From assembly GCF_900105495.1 (NCBI RefSeq), contig NZ_FNTF01000002.1, forward strand, positions 5,720,001 through 5,784,000: a stretch of DNA of 64,000 nt, in the 5' to 3' direction. Position numbers and translations under genes: made by a program. The notes under the pieces are model-generated. The model was given only the letters and a program-made list of their open reading frames with translations, made no database searches and had not been told where the DNA came from. Shown one piece after another: positions 25,413 through 36,113 of this stretch. The first letter of the stretch is position 1. Each line of letters opens with the position of its first letter. This DNA comes from Pseudomonas frederiksbergensis. Its GTDB lineage: Bacteria > Pseudomonadota > Gammaproteobacteria > Pseudomonadales > Pseudomonadaceae.

Positions 25413-25499
25413 TGTGGGAGCTGGCCTGCCAGCGATGGCGGTGAGTCTGTGCCAGATGCAAACTGACCCACCGCTATCGCTGGCAGGCCAGCTCCCACA
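25413..25499. repeat. REPIN between aotP and argR
   Basis: TGTGGGAGCTGGCCTGCCAGCGATGGCGG and its near complement inverted. Located in the 243-base spacer between co-directional aotP and argR, so argR is probably transcribed through it or from its own promoter. Confidence 0.92.
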
Positions 25500-25563
25500 G
25501 GGATCGGGGCCGGCCTCTAAATCGCGAAGCATGCACTATCGCGGTGCACAACGGCAGTCCTGA

Positions 25564-26328
25564 TTATTTCAAGCTGCCGGATAAAAATTGTTGCAGGCGT
25601 TCGGACTGTGGATTGACCAGCACCTCACGCGGGTTGCCGCTTTCTTCGACGACACCTTTGTGCAGGAATACCAGCTGGTTCGACACTTCACGGGCGAAGC
25701 CCATTTCGTGCGTCACCACCACCATAGTCCGGCCTTCCTGCGCCAGGGCCTGCATGACTTTCAGCACATCACCGACCAACTCAGGGTCGAGAGCCGAAGT
25801 CGGTTCGTCGAACAGCATCACCTCAGGCTCCATCGCCAGCGCACGGGCAATCGCCACACGCTGCTGCTCGCCGCCGGACATGTGGCCCGGGTAAGCGTCT
25901 TTGCGATGGGCCACACCGACCTTGTTCAGGTAGTGCTCGGCCTTCTCGCGGGCTTCGGTCTTGGACATGCCAAGCACATGGACCGGCGCTTCCATGATGT
26001 TTTCCATCGCGGTCATGTGCGACCACAGATTGAAATGCTGGAACACCATCGACAGGCGCGAACGCATGCGTTGCAGCTGTTTCGGGTCGGCCGCCTTCAG
26101 CGCGCCTTCCTTGTTGGCGACCAGTTTCAGCTCTTCATTGTTGAGCAGAATCTTGCCGGCATGCGGTTGCTCGAGCAGGTTGATGCAGCGCAGGAAAGTA
26201 CTTTTGCCGGAGCCACTGGAGCCGATGATGCTGATCACATCGCCAGCCGCCGCTTTCAGGGACACGCCCTTGAGCACTTCGTGACTGCCATAGCGTTTAT
26301 GCAGGTCTTGGACTTCAAGCTTGTACAT
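25564..26328 (-). CDS. aotP: arginine/ornithine ABC transporter ATP-binding protein
   Basis: 254 residues. Walker A GSSGSGKS (36-43), signature [16 protein letters not shown], Walker [15 protein letters not shown], and H-loop [10 protein letters not shown] are complete. Energises uptake through AotQ/AotM with the binding protein AotJ. The start at 26328 ([14 protein letters not shown]) matches HisP/ArtP-type proteins. Encoded 27 bases after the aotO-like gene. Confidence 0.95.
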   Translation of the reverse strand: MYKLEVQDLHKRYGSHEVLKGVSLKAAAGDVISIIGSSGSGKSTFLRCINLLEQPHAGKILLNNEELKLVANKEGALKAADPKQLQRMRSRLSMVFQHFNLWSHMTAMENIMEAPVHVLGMSKTEAREKAEHYLNKVGVAHRKDAYPGHMSGGEQQRVAIARALAMEPEVMLFDEPTSALDPELVGDVLKVMQALAQEGRTMVVVTHEMGFAREVSNQLVFLHKGVVEESGNPREVLVNPQSERLQQFLSGSLK

Positions 26329-26355
26329 GCGGTCGGTTCTCACAAAAACAGTCAG

Positions 26356-27468
26356 TCAGTCGTTGAGCAAGCGCCCGTGACGCAGCGCTTCGCGCCCCGC
26401 CACCTTGGCCAGCCAGAAACCGGGTTGGGCATAACGCAGCCGTTCAATGGCAAACAGCACCCCGGACGTACCAGCACACACCGTGCTGACCCGATCCGAT
26501 AACGGATCGATCACTTCGAAAATCTCATCGCCGGCGTCAATCCACTCACCGGGTTTACGCAAGTAACTGATCACGCCAGGATGCGGCGCGAACAGCAATT
26601 CAGTGCCTTCGAACGGCATGCCTTCGCAAGCGTCTTGCGCAGGTTTTGGCCATTCGCCGCTGATCAAGCCTTGCTCGGCAAGGAATGCCAGAATGCCTTC
26701 GGCGTATGCGCTGGCTTCAGCGCGACCGGTATCGGCCTGACCACCCAGTTCAATGGTAGTCGCCAGGCAAGCCAGGGGAATCTGTGCATCCGGAAACAGA
26801 CGCGACAAACGCAACCACGGCAGCGAGCAGGCTTCGTCAAACGAACTGCCGCCAGAATCTTCCGCCAGCAGGCCCACCTTCACGTCCAGGTGCGCGGCCA
26901 ACGAACGCCATTGCGGCCAGTGTTGCGGCAAGGCGTACATGTGCAGCGCCGCTTCGGCATCGCAATGCAGGTCCAGCACCACGTCAGCGGTGCAGGCATG
27001 GCTGAGCAAAATGCGCTGCATGCCTTGCAACTGACTGGCGGCGGGCGGCAATGCGGCGAGCACATCGCTCATGGCCTGACGGATCAGCTGAATATTGGCG
27101 TGCGGATCATCACCCAGGTGCCCGTCCAGCTCGGCGGCCACTGGCGCGCTCAGCTCGACGAAATCCCGGTTGAAGTTCTTGCCGCTGCCCGCCTCGAAAC
27201 GCCCTTGATGATTGCCCTGAAGCAGTTGGCCGAGGCCCAATGGGTTGGCCACCGGCACCAGTTCGATCACACCGTTGAGCAAGCCTTGGGCTTCGAGTTC
27301 GGTCAGGCGCTTTTTCAGCTCCCAGGCCGTGCGCATGCCCGGCAGTTCATCGGCGTGCAGGCTGGCCTGGATGTAGGCCTTGCGCTCGCCACTGCCGAAG
27401 CGGAACACCGAAATCTGGCGTTCGCTGCCCAAGTGGCTCCACGGCAATGAATGATCGATGCGTTCCAT
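26356..27468 (-). CDS. aotO: succinylglutamate desuccinylase/aspartoacylase-family protein (AotO)
   Basis: 370 residues, corresponding to PA0891 within the aot operon. Putative zinc motif HADELPG near residue 38 and DLHCDAE near 168 mark it as an AstE/AspA-type zinc hydrolase. Its substrate is not known to me; its place among the arginine importer genes suggests an acylated amino acid. The start is one base from the aotM stop region (27470), so translation is coupled. Confidence 0.85.
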   Translation of the reverse strand: MERIDHSLPWSHLGSERQISVFRFGSGERKAYIQASLHADELPGMRTAWELKKRLTELEAQGLLNGVIELVPVANPLGLGQLLQGNHQGRFEAGSGKNFNRDFVELSAPVAAELDGHLGDDPHANIQLIRQAMSDVLAALPPAASQLQGMQRILLSHACTADVVLDLHCDAEAALHMYALPQHWPQWRSLAAHLDVKVGLLAEDSGGSSFDEACSLPWLRLSRLFPDAQIPLACLATTIELGGQADTGRAEASAYAEGILAFLAEQGLISGEWPKPAQDACEGMPFEGTELLFAPHPGVISYLRKPGEWIDAGDEIFEVIDPLSDRVSTVCAGTSGVLFAIERLRYAQPGFWLAKVAGREALRHGRLLND

Positions 27469-27469
27469 A

Positions 27470-28168
27470 TCAGTGCTTCCGCGGGGCCAGATAGCCCAGC
27501 CAGCGGCGCTCGGCCAGTTTGAACATCCGCACCAGAATGAACGTCAGGCACAGGTAGAACACGCCGGCGGTGATGTAGGCTTCGAACGGCAAGTAGTACT
27601 GAGCGTTGACCGTGCGCGCGGCACCGGTGATGTCGATCAGGGTCACGATGGACGCCAGACTGGTGGTCTGCAACATCATGATCACTTCGTTGCTGTACTG
27701 CGGCAGCGCCCGGCGCAGGGCCGACGGCAGCAGGATGCGCTTGTACATTTTGTAGCGCGACATGCCCATCGCCTTGGCCGCTTCGATCTCACCGTTCGGC
27801 GTAGCGCGCAGGCTGCCGGCGATGATTTCAGCTGTGTAGGCGCTGGTGTTGATCGCGAAGGCCAGGCACGCACAGAACGTCGCGCTGGACAGCCATGGCC
27901 AAAGGAAGCTTTCACGAACCGCTTCGAACTGCGCCAGACCGTAGTAGATCAAAAACAGCTGCACCAGCATCGGCGTGCCGCGGATCACGTAGGTGTAGAG
28001 CCAGGCGCTCATGTTGACGGCCGCGTTTTTCGACACGCGCATCAAGCCCAGCGGCAACGCGCACAGCAAACCGAAAAACAGCGACAGCGCGAGCAATTTG
28101 AGAGTGGTCAGCAGGCCGCCGAAGTACAGCGGCAGGGCCTCCCAAATGACGTTGTAGTCGAAGATCAT
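27470..28168 (-). CDS. aotM: arginine/ornithine ABC transporter permease
   Basis: 232 residues, HisM/ArtM family inner-membrane permease with four to five helices and the ABC-interaction loop EIEAAKAMGMSRYKMYKRILLP. Overlaps aotQ by four bases. Confidence 0.95.
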   Translation of the reverse strand: MIFDYNVIWEALPLYFGGLLTTLKLLALSLFFGLLCALPLGLMRVSKNAAVNMSAWLYTYVIRGTPMLVQLFLIYYGLAQFEAVRESFLWPWLSSATFCACLAFAINTSAYTAEIIAGSLRATPNGEIEAAKAMGMSRYKMYKRILLPSALRRALPQYSNEVIMMLQTTSLASIVTLIDITGAARTVNAQYYLPFEAYITAGVFYLCLTFILVRMFKLAERRWLGYLAPRKH

Positions 28169-28854
28169 AGATCAGCCGCCCTTACGCCTACCGAGTAGCG
28201 CTTCTCAAGGTGACGCAATGCGAGCAACGAGACGCTGGTGATCACCAGGTACATTGCCGCTACTGCGAGGAAGAAGGTGAAAGGCTCGCGGGTGGCATCT
28301 GCCGCCTGCTTGGCCTTGAACATCATGTCTTGCAGCCCCACCACCGAAATCAGCGCGGTGGCCTTGGTCAGTACCAGCCAGTTGTTGGTGAAACCCGGAA
28401 TCGCCAAGCGAATCATCTGTGGCACCAACACCCGGAAGAACACCTGAAAACTGCTCATGCCGTACGCCATGCCCGCTTCTGCCTGACCTTTGGGGATTGC
28501 CATGAAGGCACCGCGGAAGGTTTCCGACAGGTACGCACCGAAGATGAAGCCCAGGGTGCCGATACCGGCGGCCAACGGGTTCAGGTCGATGTAGTCGTCA
28601 AAGCCGAGCATCGGCGCGACGCGGTTGAGCAGGTCCTGACCGCCGTAGAAAATCAGCAGGATCAACACCAGGTCGGGAATCCCGCGGATCACCGTGGAAT
28701 ACAGGTCGCCCAGCCAGGCCAGCCAGCGAATCGGGGACAGACGCAGCGCAACGCCGATCAGACCCAGAACAATGGCCAGGACCATGGACGACAAGGCGAG
28801 CTGAAGCGTCAGCCATGCACCATCGAGGATGACAGCCCCGTAGCCTTTCAACAT
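28165..28854 (-). CDS. aotQ: arginine/ornithine ABC transporter permease
   Basis: 229 residues, HisQ/ArtQ family. The EAA-type loop GQAEAGMAYGMSSFQVFFRVLVPQ is present. The partner permease aotM starts inside its last codons (four-base overlap). A stem-loop separates it from aotJ upstream. Confidence 0.95.
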   Translation of the reverse strand: MLKGYGAVILDGAWLTLQLALSSMVLAIVLGLIGVALRLSPIRWLAWLGDLYSTVIRGIPDLVLILLIFYGGQDLLNRVAPMLGFDDYIDLNPLAAGIGTLGFIFGAYLSETFRGAFMAIPKGQAEAGMAYGMSSFQVFFRVLVPQMIRLAIPGFTNNWLVLTKATALISVVGLQDMMFKAKQAADATREPFTFFLAVAAMYLVITSVSLLALRHLEKRYSVGVRAADL

Positions 28855-28885
28855 GATTCAGGTCCTCGAAAAGGGGGATGAAAAA

Positions 28886-28924
28886 ATGGCGCAAACCTCA
28901 GAGATCCTGTTGCTTGCGCCATTT
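28886..28924 (-). terminator. attenuator-like stem-loop between aotJ and aotQ
   Basis: On the minus strand AAATGGCGCAA, an 18-base loop, TTGCGCCATTT followed by TTT. Typical of a partial terminator that lets the periplasmic binding protein be made in excess over the membrane genes. Confidence 0.75.
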
Positions 28925-28945
28925 CGGTCTTGTCGCCGGGGCGTA

Positions 28946-29719
28946 TTACTTGCCGTAGATATCGAAGGCGAAGTACTTGTCCTGGATTTGCTTGTACTTG
29001 CCGTTCTCACGAATGGCAGTGATCGCGGTGTTGATCTTGTCTTTCAGCGCGTCACCCTTGCGAACAGCAATACCGACGCCGTCGCCGAAGTATTTGACGT
29101 CGGTGAACGCCGGGCCAACGAAGGCGAAACCTTTGCCAGCGTCGGTTTTCAGGAAACCGTCATCCAGCAGCGTAGCGTCTGCCACGGTACCGTCGAGGCG
29201 GCCAGCAGCCACGTCGAGGTAAATTTCGTTCTGCGAGCCGTAAGGCTTGATCTCCGCACCCAGCGGAGCCAGGACTTCACGGGCGAAACGCTCGTGGATC
29301 GAACCACGTTGCACGCCGATGTTCTTGCCCTTGAGCTCAGCCAGGCTGTCGCTGACTGGAGTGCCGGCCTTCATGACCAGGCGAGCCGGAGTGTTGTAGT
29401 ACTTGTTGGTGAAGTCCACGGACTTCTTGCGGTCTTCAGTGATCGACATGGACGACAGGATCGCGTCGATCTTGCGCACTTTGAGTGCCGGGATCAGGCC
29501 GTCGAACTCTTGCTCGACCCATACGCACTTGACCTTCATCTCTTCGCACAGCGCATTGCCGATGTCGTAGTCGAAACCAACGATGCTGCCGTCCGGCGCC
29601 TTGGAGGCGAACGGAGGGTAAGCTGCTTCGATACCGATTTTTACGGGCTTGTCATCGGCGAAAGTCGGCAGGGACAGCACGGACAGTGCCAGGGCGCCAA
29701 GCAGCACGAGTTTCTTCAT
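28946..29719 (-). CDS. aotJ: arginine/ornithine-binding periplasmic protein
   Basis: 257 residues, type II solute-binding protein for the Aot importer. Signal peptide [21 protein letters not shown] (1-21 or so), then [30 protein letters not shown] (signature), and [12 protein letters not shown]. The start at 29719 is chosen because the signal peptide begins there; 32 in-frame codons upstream are the leader. First gene of aotJQMOP-argR. Confidence 0.95.
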   Translation of the reverse strand: MKKLVLLGALALSVLSLPTFADDKPVKIGIEAAYPPFASKAPDGSIVGFDYDIGNALCEEMKVKCVWVEQEFDGLIPALKVRKIDAILSSMSITEDRKKSVDFTNKYYNTPARLVMKAGTPVSDSLAELKGKNIGVQRGSIHERFAREVLAPLGAEIKPYGSQNEIYLDVAAGRLDGTVADATLLDDGFLKTDAGKGFAFVGPAFTDVKYFGDGVGIAVRKGDALKDKINTAITAIRENGKYKQIQDKYFAFDIYGK

Positions 29720-29882
29720 CTTGGGACTCCATCGGTAAAGGGCTAAAACGGCAGAGTGAGCGATAGCCCAATATGCGAATGAGTGGAACCGCAAAGCGGT
29801 GCTGCGTCGGAGCAATTGCGCGCTTTTTTCAACGCGAGCAACAACGAGCGAGTGATCGGCATTCTAACGACAGGCCCGAAGC

Positions 29883-29903
29883 CGATATTTCTTCAATGCG
29901 ACA
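29883..29903 (-). promoter_or_regulatory. ArgR half-site upstream of aotJ
   Basis: TGTCGC-N8-AA-N5 match on the minus strand, 164 bases before the aotJ start. A weaker TGTCGT (29872-29867) follows 31 bases on without the AA. Fits known ArgR control of the aot operon. Confidence 0.5.
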
Positions 29904-30212
29904 ACTAATTACAGAAGCACCGAGAAAGCCGCTTGGGCGCGTTGACAGCCTTGCAAATTCATGCAAGAGCAAAAGACAGTGAACCGATCTATGCTGCAAA
30001 TTGCGGGCCTATTATTGGCAAACCCTTCTAATCCGGCAAGCGCAGCGTTGTGTCTTATTTTTTATGGCAGGTTCAGAGGCCTTGAAACGGGGCTTTGCGT
30101 TTCCCAATGCCTCGTTATTGGACGCACGGTTACACATTCAGTTACTTGAACGGTGACGGGTAACAGTGGGAAACACCCTACAAGCGAAATCGATAATTAT
30201 TGGCTCCTCCGT
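29904..30212. other. intergenic region, no gene seen
   Basis: The aotJ-acs spacer is about 680 bases in all. This part has short open frames on the plus strand with no ribosome-binding site or family resemblance; I see no RNA gene. An AT-rich stretch near 30050-30070 is unremarkable. Confidence 0.4.
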
Positions 30213-30326
30213 CGATCGTTCCCACGCTCCGCGTGGGAATGCATCCCGTGACGCTCTGCGTCACAGCTCAACGGCGGACGCGGAGCGTCCATGGCAGCAT
30301 TCCCACGCGGAGCGTGGGAACGATCG
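30213..30326. repeat. long palindromic intergenic repeat (GTTCCCACGCTCCGCGTGGGAA type)
   Basis: Begins CGATCGTTCCCACGCTCCGC and ends with its complement. Each end is itself a hairpin (CCCACGCTCCGCGTGGG). Inside are GTGACGCTCTGCGTCAC and GGACGCGGAGCGTCC. A dispersed pseudomonad repeat of a different family from the REPINs here. Confidence 0.85.
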
Positions 30327-30340
30327 AAACCCCAGACAAT

Positions 30341-30377
30341 AAAAAGCCCCGCCAGGCGCAATGCCGGGCGGGGCTTT
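30341..30377 (-). terminator. terminator of acs
   Basis: On the minus strand AAAGCCCCGCC, about 13-base loop, GGCGGGGCTTTTT, 21 bases after the acs stop. Confidence 0.92.
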
Positions 30378-30397
30378 GGTGACTCAGGAACGGCGGG

Positions 30398-32353
<1,956 letters not shown>

Positions 32354-32767
32354 CTTTGTTACCTCGGTGGAATAGTTGTTTTTGTATGACCCCAGTTGTA
32401 GCCGGGCCGGGCCTATAGAACCATTCGACGATGGTAGTAACAAGCCCCTACAAAATGTGGCTATACCTCACCGATGCGCTCAAGAGCGGTGATTTCAGGG
32501 GCTTTGGGCATTTATGACATTGGCTTCATCAGCCAACCAAAGGTCGCTTTTCAAGGATTGTTACAGGATCCGCCAATAGTGTTTATCAAAAGCACGGCTA
32601 TATGAATGTAAACCCCACGCCTAAAATCAGCCTCGCCAACCAGGCAACGTGATTAACCAAGTTGCAGCCCCCACGAAGGCAGTTAATCCAAAACCAGTAC
32701 TTAAGTTCTACACGCAACCCCAAAAAGGTTGCGTGACCCCATTCGACCTCTAAAAGGTAAATCTGAA
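32354..32767. other. intergenic region between acs and the DUF2790 gene
   Basis: About 410 bases holding divergent promoters. The one clear structure is the CACGCAACC/GGTTGCGTG hairpin listed separately; no other feature was recognised. Confidence 0.5.
32711..32735 (+). promoter_or_regulatory. perfect 9-bp hairpin in the leader of the DUF2790 gene
   Basis: CACGCAACC, loop CCAAAAA, GGTTGCGTG, ending 32 bases before the ATG. No T-run follows, so it is either a leader-RNA stabiliser or an operator. Confidence 0.45.
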
Positions 32768-33031
32768 ATGAAAGCTTTATTAGTTCTGGCCCTCAGCAGC
32801 CTGTGCGCAACCGCCATGGCAGACGAGGCCCCGACTGATGTCGCACAGCAGCAACCCGCCGTTGAGGAATACACTTACTCCACTCACCTGGACATCGCCA
32901 AAGTTATCTCCATGAGCGAAATCCCGAACGTCTGCGAAGTTGTTCCGGCGAAAATGGAATACGACGACTCCAAAGGCCAACGCCACATTCTTCGCTACAG
33001 CGTCATGGGTAACGGCTGCTCTAACGGCTAA
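32768..33031 (+). CDS. DUF2790 family small secreted protein
   Basis: 87 residues. Signal peptide MKALLVLALSSLCATAMA, cleaved before DEAPTDV. The mature part has YTYSTHLDIAKVISMSEIP, CEVVPAKMEYDDS and a C-terminal GNGCSNG, the conserved pattern of the pseudomonad DUF2790 family; the two Cys probably pair in the periplasm. Function unknown; some relatives respond to metals (memory, not shown here). An AAAAGGTAA lies before the ATG at 32768. Confidence 0.85.
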   Translation: MKALLVLALSSLCATAMADEAPTDVAQQQPAVEEYTYSTHLDIAKVISMSEIPNVCEVVPAKMEYDDSKGQRHILRYSVMGNGCSNG

Positions 33032-33221
33032 TCACCCGCTCTCACCATCCCAAGGTTCGACCCACCCGCCCGCTATTAAGGCAGATGAAGCGCCGAACCT
33101 TATGTATCGAATTATACGATTGGTTTAAGCGCTTATTTGCGCTTTTTAATCAAATTAGCTGGCGTAGTATGAATTCCACACACCCAAGGCACAAAACGCC
33201 AACGAACCTGGAGCCACTACC

Positions 33222-33536
33222 ATGAAAACCAAATTGATCCTCGCCCTGACCCTCTCTGTCCTGGCCGCTAACACCTTCGCCGCTGGCGGCTACGACCGTA
33301 CCGGCTCGGCATTTTTCACTACCGAAGCGGCTGTCGCTTCTGATGGTTACGACCATACCGGCTCGGCGTCTTTCGCTGCCGATGGTGCCGATCACGTCGG
33401 TGCAGGCAAACTCGCTTCTGACGGTTTTGATCACACTGGCGCCGCCAAAGTCGCTGCTGACGGCTTCGACCACACTGGTGCAGCCAAGGTCGCAGCGGAT
33501 GGTTCCGACCACGTGGGTGCTGCCCGCCTCAGCTGA
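33222..33536 (+). CDS. small secreted protein made of 13-residue tandem repeats
   Basis: 104 residues. Signal peptide MKTKLILALTLSVLAANTFA (1-20). The mature part is about six repeats of a 13-residue unit with consensus ADGFDHTGAAKVA; the last four are contiguous and near-identical at the DNA level (39-bp period). Each unit carries Asp-His. Repeat number probably varies between strains. The family resembles short pseudomonad repeat proteins that are sometimes labelled phage infection protein without evidence. GGAGC precedes the ATG; a hairpin follows the stop. Confidence 0.85.
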   Translation: MKTKLILALTLSVLAANTFAAGGYDRTGSAFFTTEAAVASDGYDHTGSASFAADGADHVGAGKLASDGFDHTGAAKVAADGFDHTGAAKVAADGSDHVGAARLS

Positions 33537-33554
33537 TCCTGAATGCGAACTCAC

Positions 33555-33576
33555 AGCCCGGCTTCGGTCGGGCTTA
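33555..33576 (+). terminator. hairpin with UUCG loop after the repeat protein
   Basis: AGCCCGGC-TTCG-GTCGGGCT stem (one G-T pair) 18 bases after the stop. The T-run is weak. Confidence 0.6.
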
Positions 33577-33609
33577 GTTGTGTCTGGGAGCATCGAAAAT
33601 TGACTCAAA

Positions 33610-33625
33610 ACACAACATGTAGTGA
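33610..33625 (+). promoter_or_regulatory. possible NrdR box upstream of nrdB
   Basis: ACACAACATGTAGTGA matches the invariant positions of the NrdR consensus (acaCwAtATaTwGtgt) and 13 of 16 positions overall. It is far (about 430 bases) from the nrdB start and no second box at the usual spacing is seen. Confidence 0.4.
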
Positions 33626-34053
33626 AAAACGCAGTTTTCTGGCTGTTTTTTGAACAAAAAAATAGTTGGCCAAAATTTATGAAAAAAAATCTTCACGCCC
33701 GACATCCAGCCAAAGCCCTATAAACCCTCGCTCCGACCGAAAAACCCGCCTTCTCGACCGCTGCATGCGCGGATTCGCCCCACCACGACCGCGAAAATTT
33801 CCCTATAATGCCGCCTTAAACGGGCCTGCAATATTCCCTTACAGGGATAACAGCCAGTCTGAAGCCCACGCCGAAGTCTTCACCGATTTCTGCGCCCGTC
33901 AGAGGCTCTCGGAACCCCGTACAAATTTATGTTTATTTGCCTGCGTGTACCGCTGCAAAAAACGCTATCCAACGCGGCCAGTACGGCCGTGTGAAAAACC
34001 AACCAATCAGTTTTCACACGGGCATCTGGCCCTCACGCAGGAGACGACACGTC
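33626..34053. other. long leader/intergenic region upstream of nrdB
   Basis: About 430 bases with no convincing gene. The segment CCCTATAATGCC around 33802-33813 contains a TATAAT -10-like hexamer and is a plausible nrdB promoter, giving a leader of roughly 240 bases. An imperfect palindrome GGCCGTGTGAAAAACC...GGTTTTCACACGGGC lies near 33984-34024. Confidence 0.4.
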
Positions 34054-35304
34054 ATGCTGAGCTGGGACGAATTCGACAAAGAAGACAGCGGCGAAACCGT
34101 TGTAAAAGGCGCCAACGCTGGCCACGCAACTGAAGCCAACATGGACCGCCTCGACACCGCCGGTGGCGTCGCGGCTCAAGAAGCCCGCGCTGTAACCGCG
34201 TCCGACTCCGCCGCAATCGCCCGTGCAAAAGCTGCCCTGGACAACCTCGACATCGCCGAAGGCCTCGCCGAACTCGAAGGCGCCTCCGCCCGTGTGGCCG
34301 TCGACGAAAAGCGCATGATCAACTGCCGCGCCGACCTTAACCAACTCGTACCCTTCAAGTACGACTGGGCCTGGCAGAAGTACCTGGACGGTTGCGCAAA
34401 CCACTGGATGCCGCAAGAAGTCAACATGACCGCCGACATCGCCCTCTGGAAAGACCCGGAAGGCCTGACCGACGACGAGCGCCGCATCGTCATGCGCAAC
34501 CTCGGCTTCTTCTCCACCGCCGACTCCCTGGTTGCCAACAACCTGGTGCTGGCCGTGTACCGCCTGATCACCAACCCGGAATGCCGCCAGTACATCCTGC
34601 GCCAGGCCTTCGAAGAGGCGATCCACACCCACGCCTACCAGTACTGCATCGAATCGTTGGCCATGGATGAAGGCGAGATCTTCAACATGTACCACGAGAT
34701 CCCATCGGTCGCGAAAAAAGCCACCTGGGGCCTCAAATACACCCGTTCGATCTCCGATCCGAAGTTCGAAACCGGCACCGTCGAAACCGACAAAGAGTTG
34801 CTGCGCAACCTGATCGCCTACTACTGCGTTCTGGAAGGCATCTTCTTCTACTGCGGCTTCACCCAGATCCTCTCCATGGGCCGCCGCAACAAAATGACCG
34901 GCGTCGCCGAGCAGTTCCAATACATCCTGCGCGACGAATCCATGCACCTGAACTTCGGCATCGACGTGATCAACCAGATCAAAATCGAAAACCCACACTT
35001 GTGGGACGCTGAAATGAAGGAAGAAGCTTCGCAGATGATTCTGCAGGGCACTCAGCTGGAAATCGAATACGCACGGGATACCATGCCTCGTGGGGTGTTG
35101 GGCATGAACGCAGCGATGATGGAGGACTACCTGAAGTTCATCGCTAACCGTCGTCTGTCGCAGATTGGGTTGAAGGAAGAGTACCCAGGGACGACTAACC
35201 CGTTCCCTTGGATGAGCGAGATTATGGACTTGAAGAAAGAGAAGAACTTCTTTGAGACTCGGGTTATTGAGTATCAGACTGGTGGGGCGTTGAGCTGGGA
35301 TTGA
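34054..35304 (+). CDS. nrdB: ribonucleoside-diphosphate reductase class Ia, beta subunit
   Basis: 416 residues; holds the diiron-tyrosyl radical cofactor for deoxyribonucleotide synthesis. Metal-ligand motifs [11 protein letters not shown] and RDESMHLNF are present, and the radical Tyr is expected in the helix after the first ligand pair. It has the about 60-residue N-terminal extension seen in P. aeruginosa NrdB. The start follows CAGGAGACG. The partner nrdA is not adjacent: upstream are small secreted proteins, downstream a terminator. Confidence 0.96.
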   Translation: MLSWDEFDKEDSGETVVKGANAGHATEANMDRLDTAGGVAAQEARAVTASDSAAIARAKAALDNLDIAEGLAELEGASARVAVDEKRMINCRADLNQLVPFKYDWAWQKYLDGCANHWMPQEVNMTADIALWKDPEGLTDDERRIVMRNLGFFSTADSLVANNLVLAVYRLITNPECRQYILRQAFEEAIHTHAYQYCIESLAMDEGEIFNMYHEIPSVAKKATWGLKYTRSISDPKFETGTVETDKELLRNLIAYYCVLEGIFFYCGFTQILSMGRRNKMTGVAEQFQYILRDESMHLNFGIDVINQIKIENPHLWDAEMKEEASQMILQGTQLEIEYARDTMPRGVLGMNAAMMEDYLKFIANRRLSQIGLKEEYPGTTNPFPWMSEIMDLKKEKNFFETRVIEYQTGGALSWD

Positions 35305-35330
35305 TTCCGGCTGAACCGAGCACTCGTGAA

Positions 35331-35357
35331 AAGACCGCCGAAAGGCGGTCTTTTTTT
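35331..35357 (+). terminator. terminator of nrdB
   Basis: AAGACCGCC-GAAA-GGCGGTCTT followed by seven T. Confidence 0.95.
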
Positions 35358-35376
35358 ATCCATTAGAAATGCAGTT

Positions 35377-35616
35377 CTAATCATCATTACTGTATCGATG
35401 CCTATCAAAAAAAAGACCTGCACCGAAAGAAAGAAGCATGATCGGCAAAGCGTCAAGATCAAACCCATCGATCTTTGGCACCACTATAAAAGCAGCCACC
35501 CCACCCAAGACAAATGCGCTGATACCCAACCATTTCCTGTACCGGTACGGTCTAACGAAAAACCCCAGAATGAGAGCAATACCCAACAATAGCCCGTAGC
35601 CCAAATATTCACTCAT
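35377..35616 (-). CDS. small membrane protein, unknown
   Basis: 79 residues from ATG 35616 (TGAGG upstream). Two or three hydrophobic helices (GYGLLLGIALILGFFV; WLGISAFVLGGVAAFIVV; PIMLLSFGAGLFF) and a charged tail. It starts nine bases after the upstream unknown gene and is surely co-transcribed with it. Could be an immunity or anchoring partner, but there is no family evidence. Base composition is AT-richer than the flanks. Confidence 0.6.
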   Translation of the reverse strand: MSEYLGYGLLLGIALILGFFVRPYRYRKWLGISAFVLGGVAAFIVVPKIDGFDLDALPIMLLSFGAGLFFDRHRYSNDD

Positions 35617-35624
35617 CGCTTGCC

Positions 35625-36113
35625 TCAACCTTTTGCCTTGATAATCATCGATGAAGTCGAATGCTGGGGGCCTATGCCGCCTTGGGCTCTTGCATCGACA
35701 CTGACAATCACATCACCCGCGTGATAAGTCGGCAACTGCTCAAGCGCAAACATATGACCTGCTTTACCTAACACAGGACCAGAAATAAAACCGTAAGGCA
35801 GAACTCGAGCCACAGCAGCACCGAAGACACCAGCGGTCATATTGGCAATGCTCATCCGCTGTTCATTGAGCGTATCCGCGTGTGCCCGAGTCAACGGGCT
35901 GGATATCCCGACCATCATGGCGCAAAGCCGGTCCTTTGCGAGCATTCGTTCGTAGAGGTCGACTACTAAATTATTAACTTCAAAATGTGCAGTTTTCGTC
36001 TCGTATAGATAAAGCTCTCTAAGTCGGCCTCGATCACTCGGCTCAACCGTAAAGTGCACGATAACGAAAGAAATTCCATGACGACCAAAATACTGACTTC
36101 GTTCCAGTTTCAT
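35625..36113 (-). CDS. unrecognised protein, AT-rich accessory gene
   Basis: 162 residues; no family recognised. AAAGGA about seven bases before the ATG supports the start at 36113. The N-terminal half is charged (EPSDRGRLRELYLYETK); the middle has Gly/Ala-rich, weakly hydrophobic segments (NMTAGVFGAAVARVLPYGF; ISGPVLGKAGHMFAL) that could touch a membrane; the C-terminus has IIVSVDARAQGGIG-like beta character. First gene of a two-gene unit with a small membrane protein. Its 5' end overlaps a divergent ORF by 36 bases. Confidence 0.55.
   Translation of the reverse strand: MKLERSQYFGRHGISFVIVHFTVEPSDRGRLRELYLYETKTAHFEVNNLVVDLYERMLAKDRLCAMMVGISSPLTRAHADTLNEQRMSIANMTAGVFGAAVARVLPYGFISGPVLGKAGHMFALEQLPTYHAGDVIVSVDARAQGGIGPQHSTSSMIIKAKG

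Noticed and set aside
24340..25461. Longer ArgR start at 25461
   Set aside because: The extra 47 codons lie in the spacer beside the REPIN; the family N-terminus begins at 25320.
29773..30149. Short plus-strand open frames upstream of aotJ
   Set aside because: No ribosome-binding sites, overlap the aotJ promoter, no recognisable protein features.
33340..33536. 39-bp tandem repeats as a CRISPR-like array
   Set aside because: The repeats are contiguous, in frame and inside a signal-peptide-bearing gene; there are no spacers.
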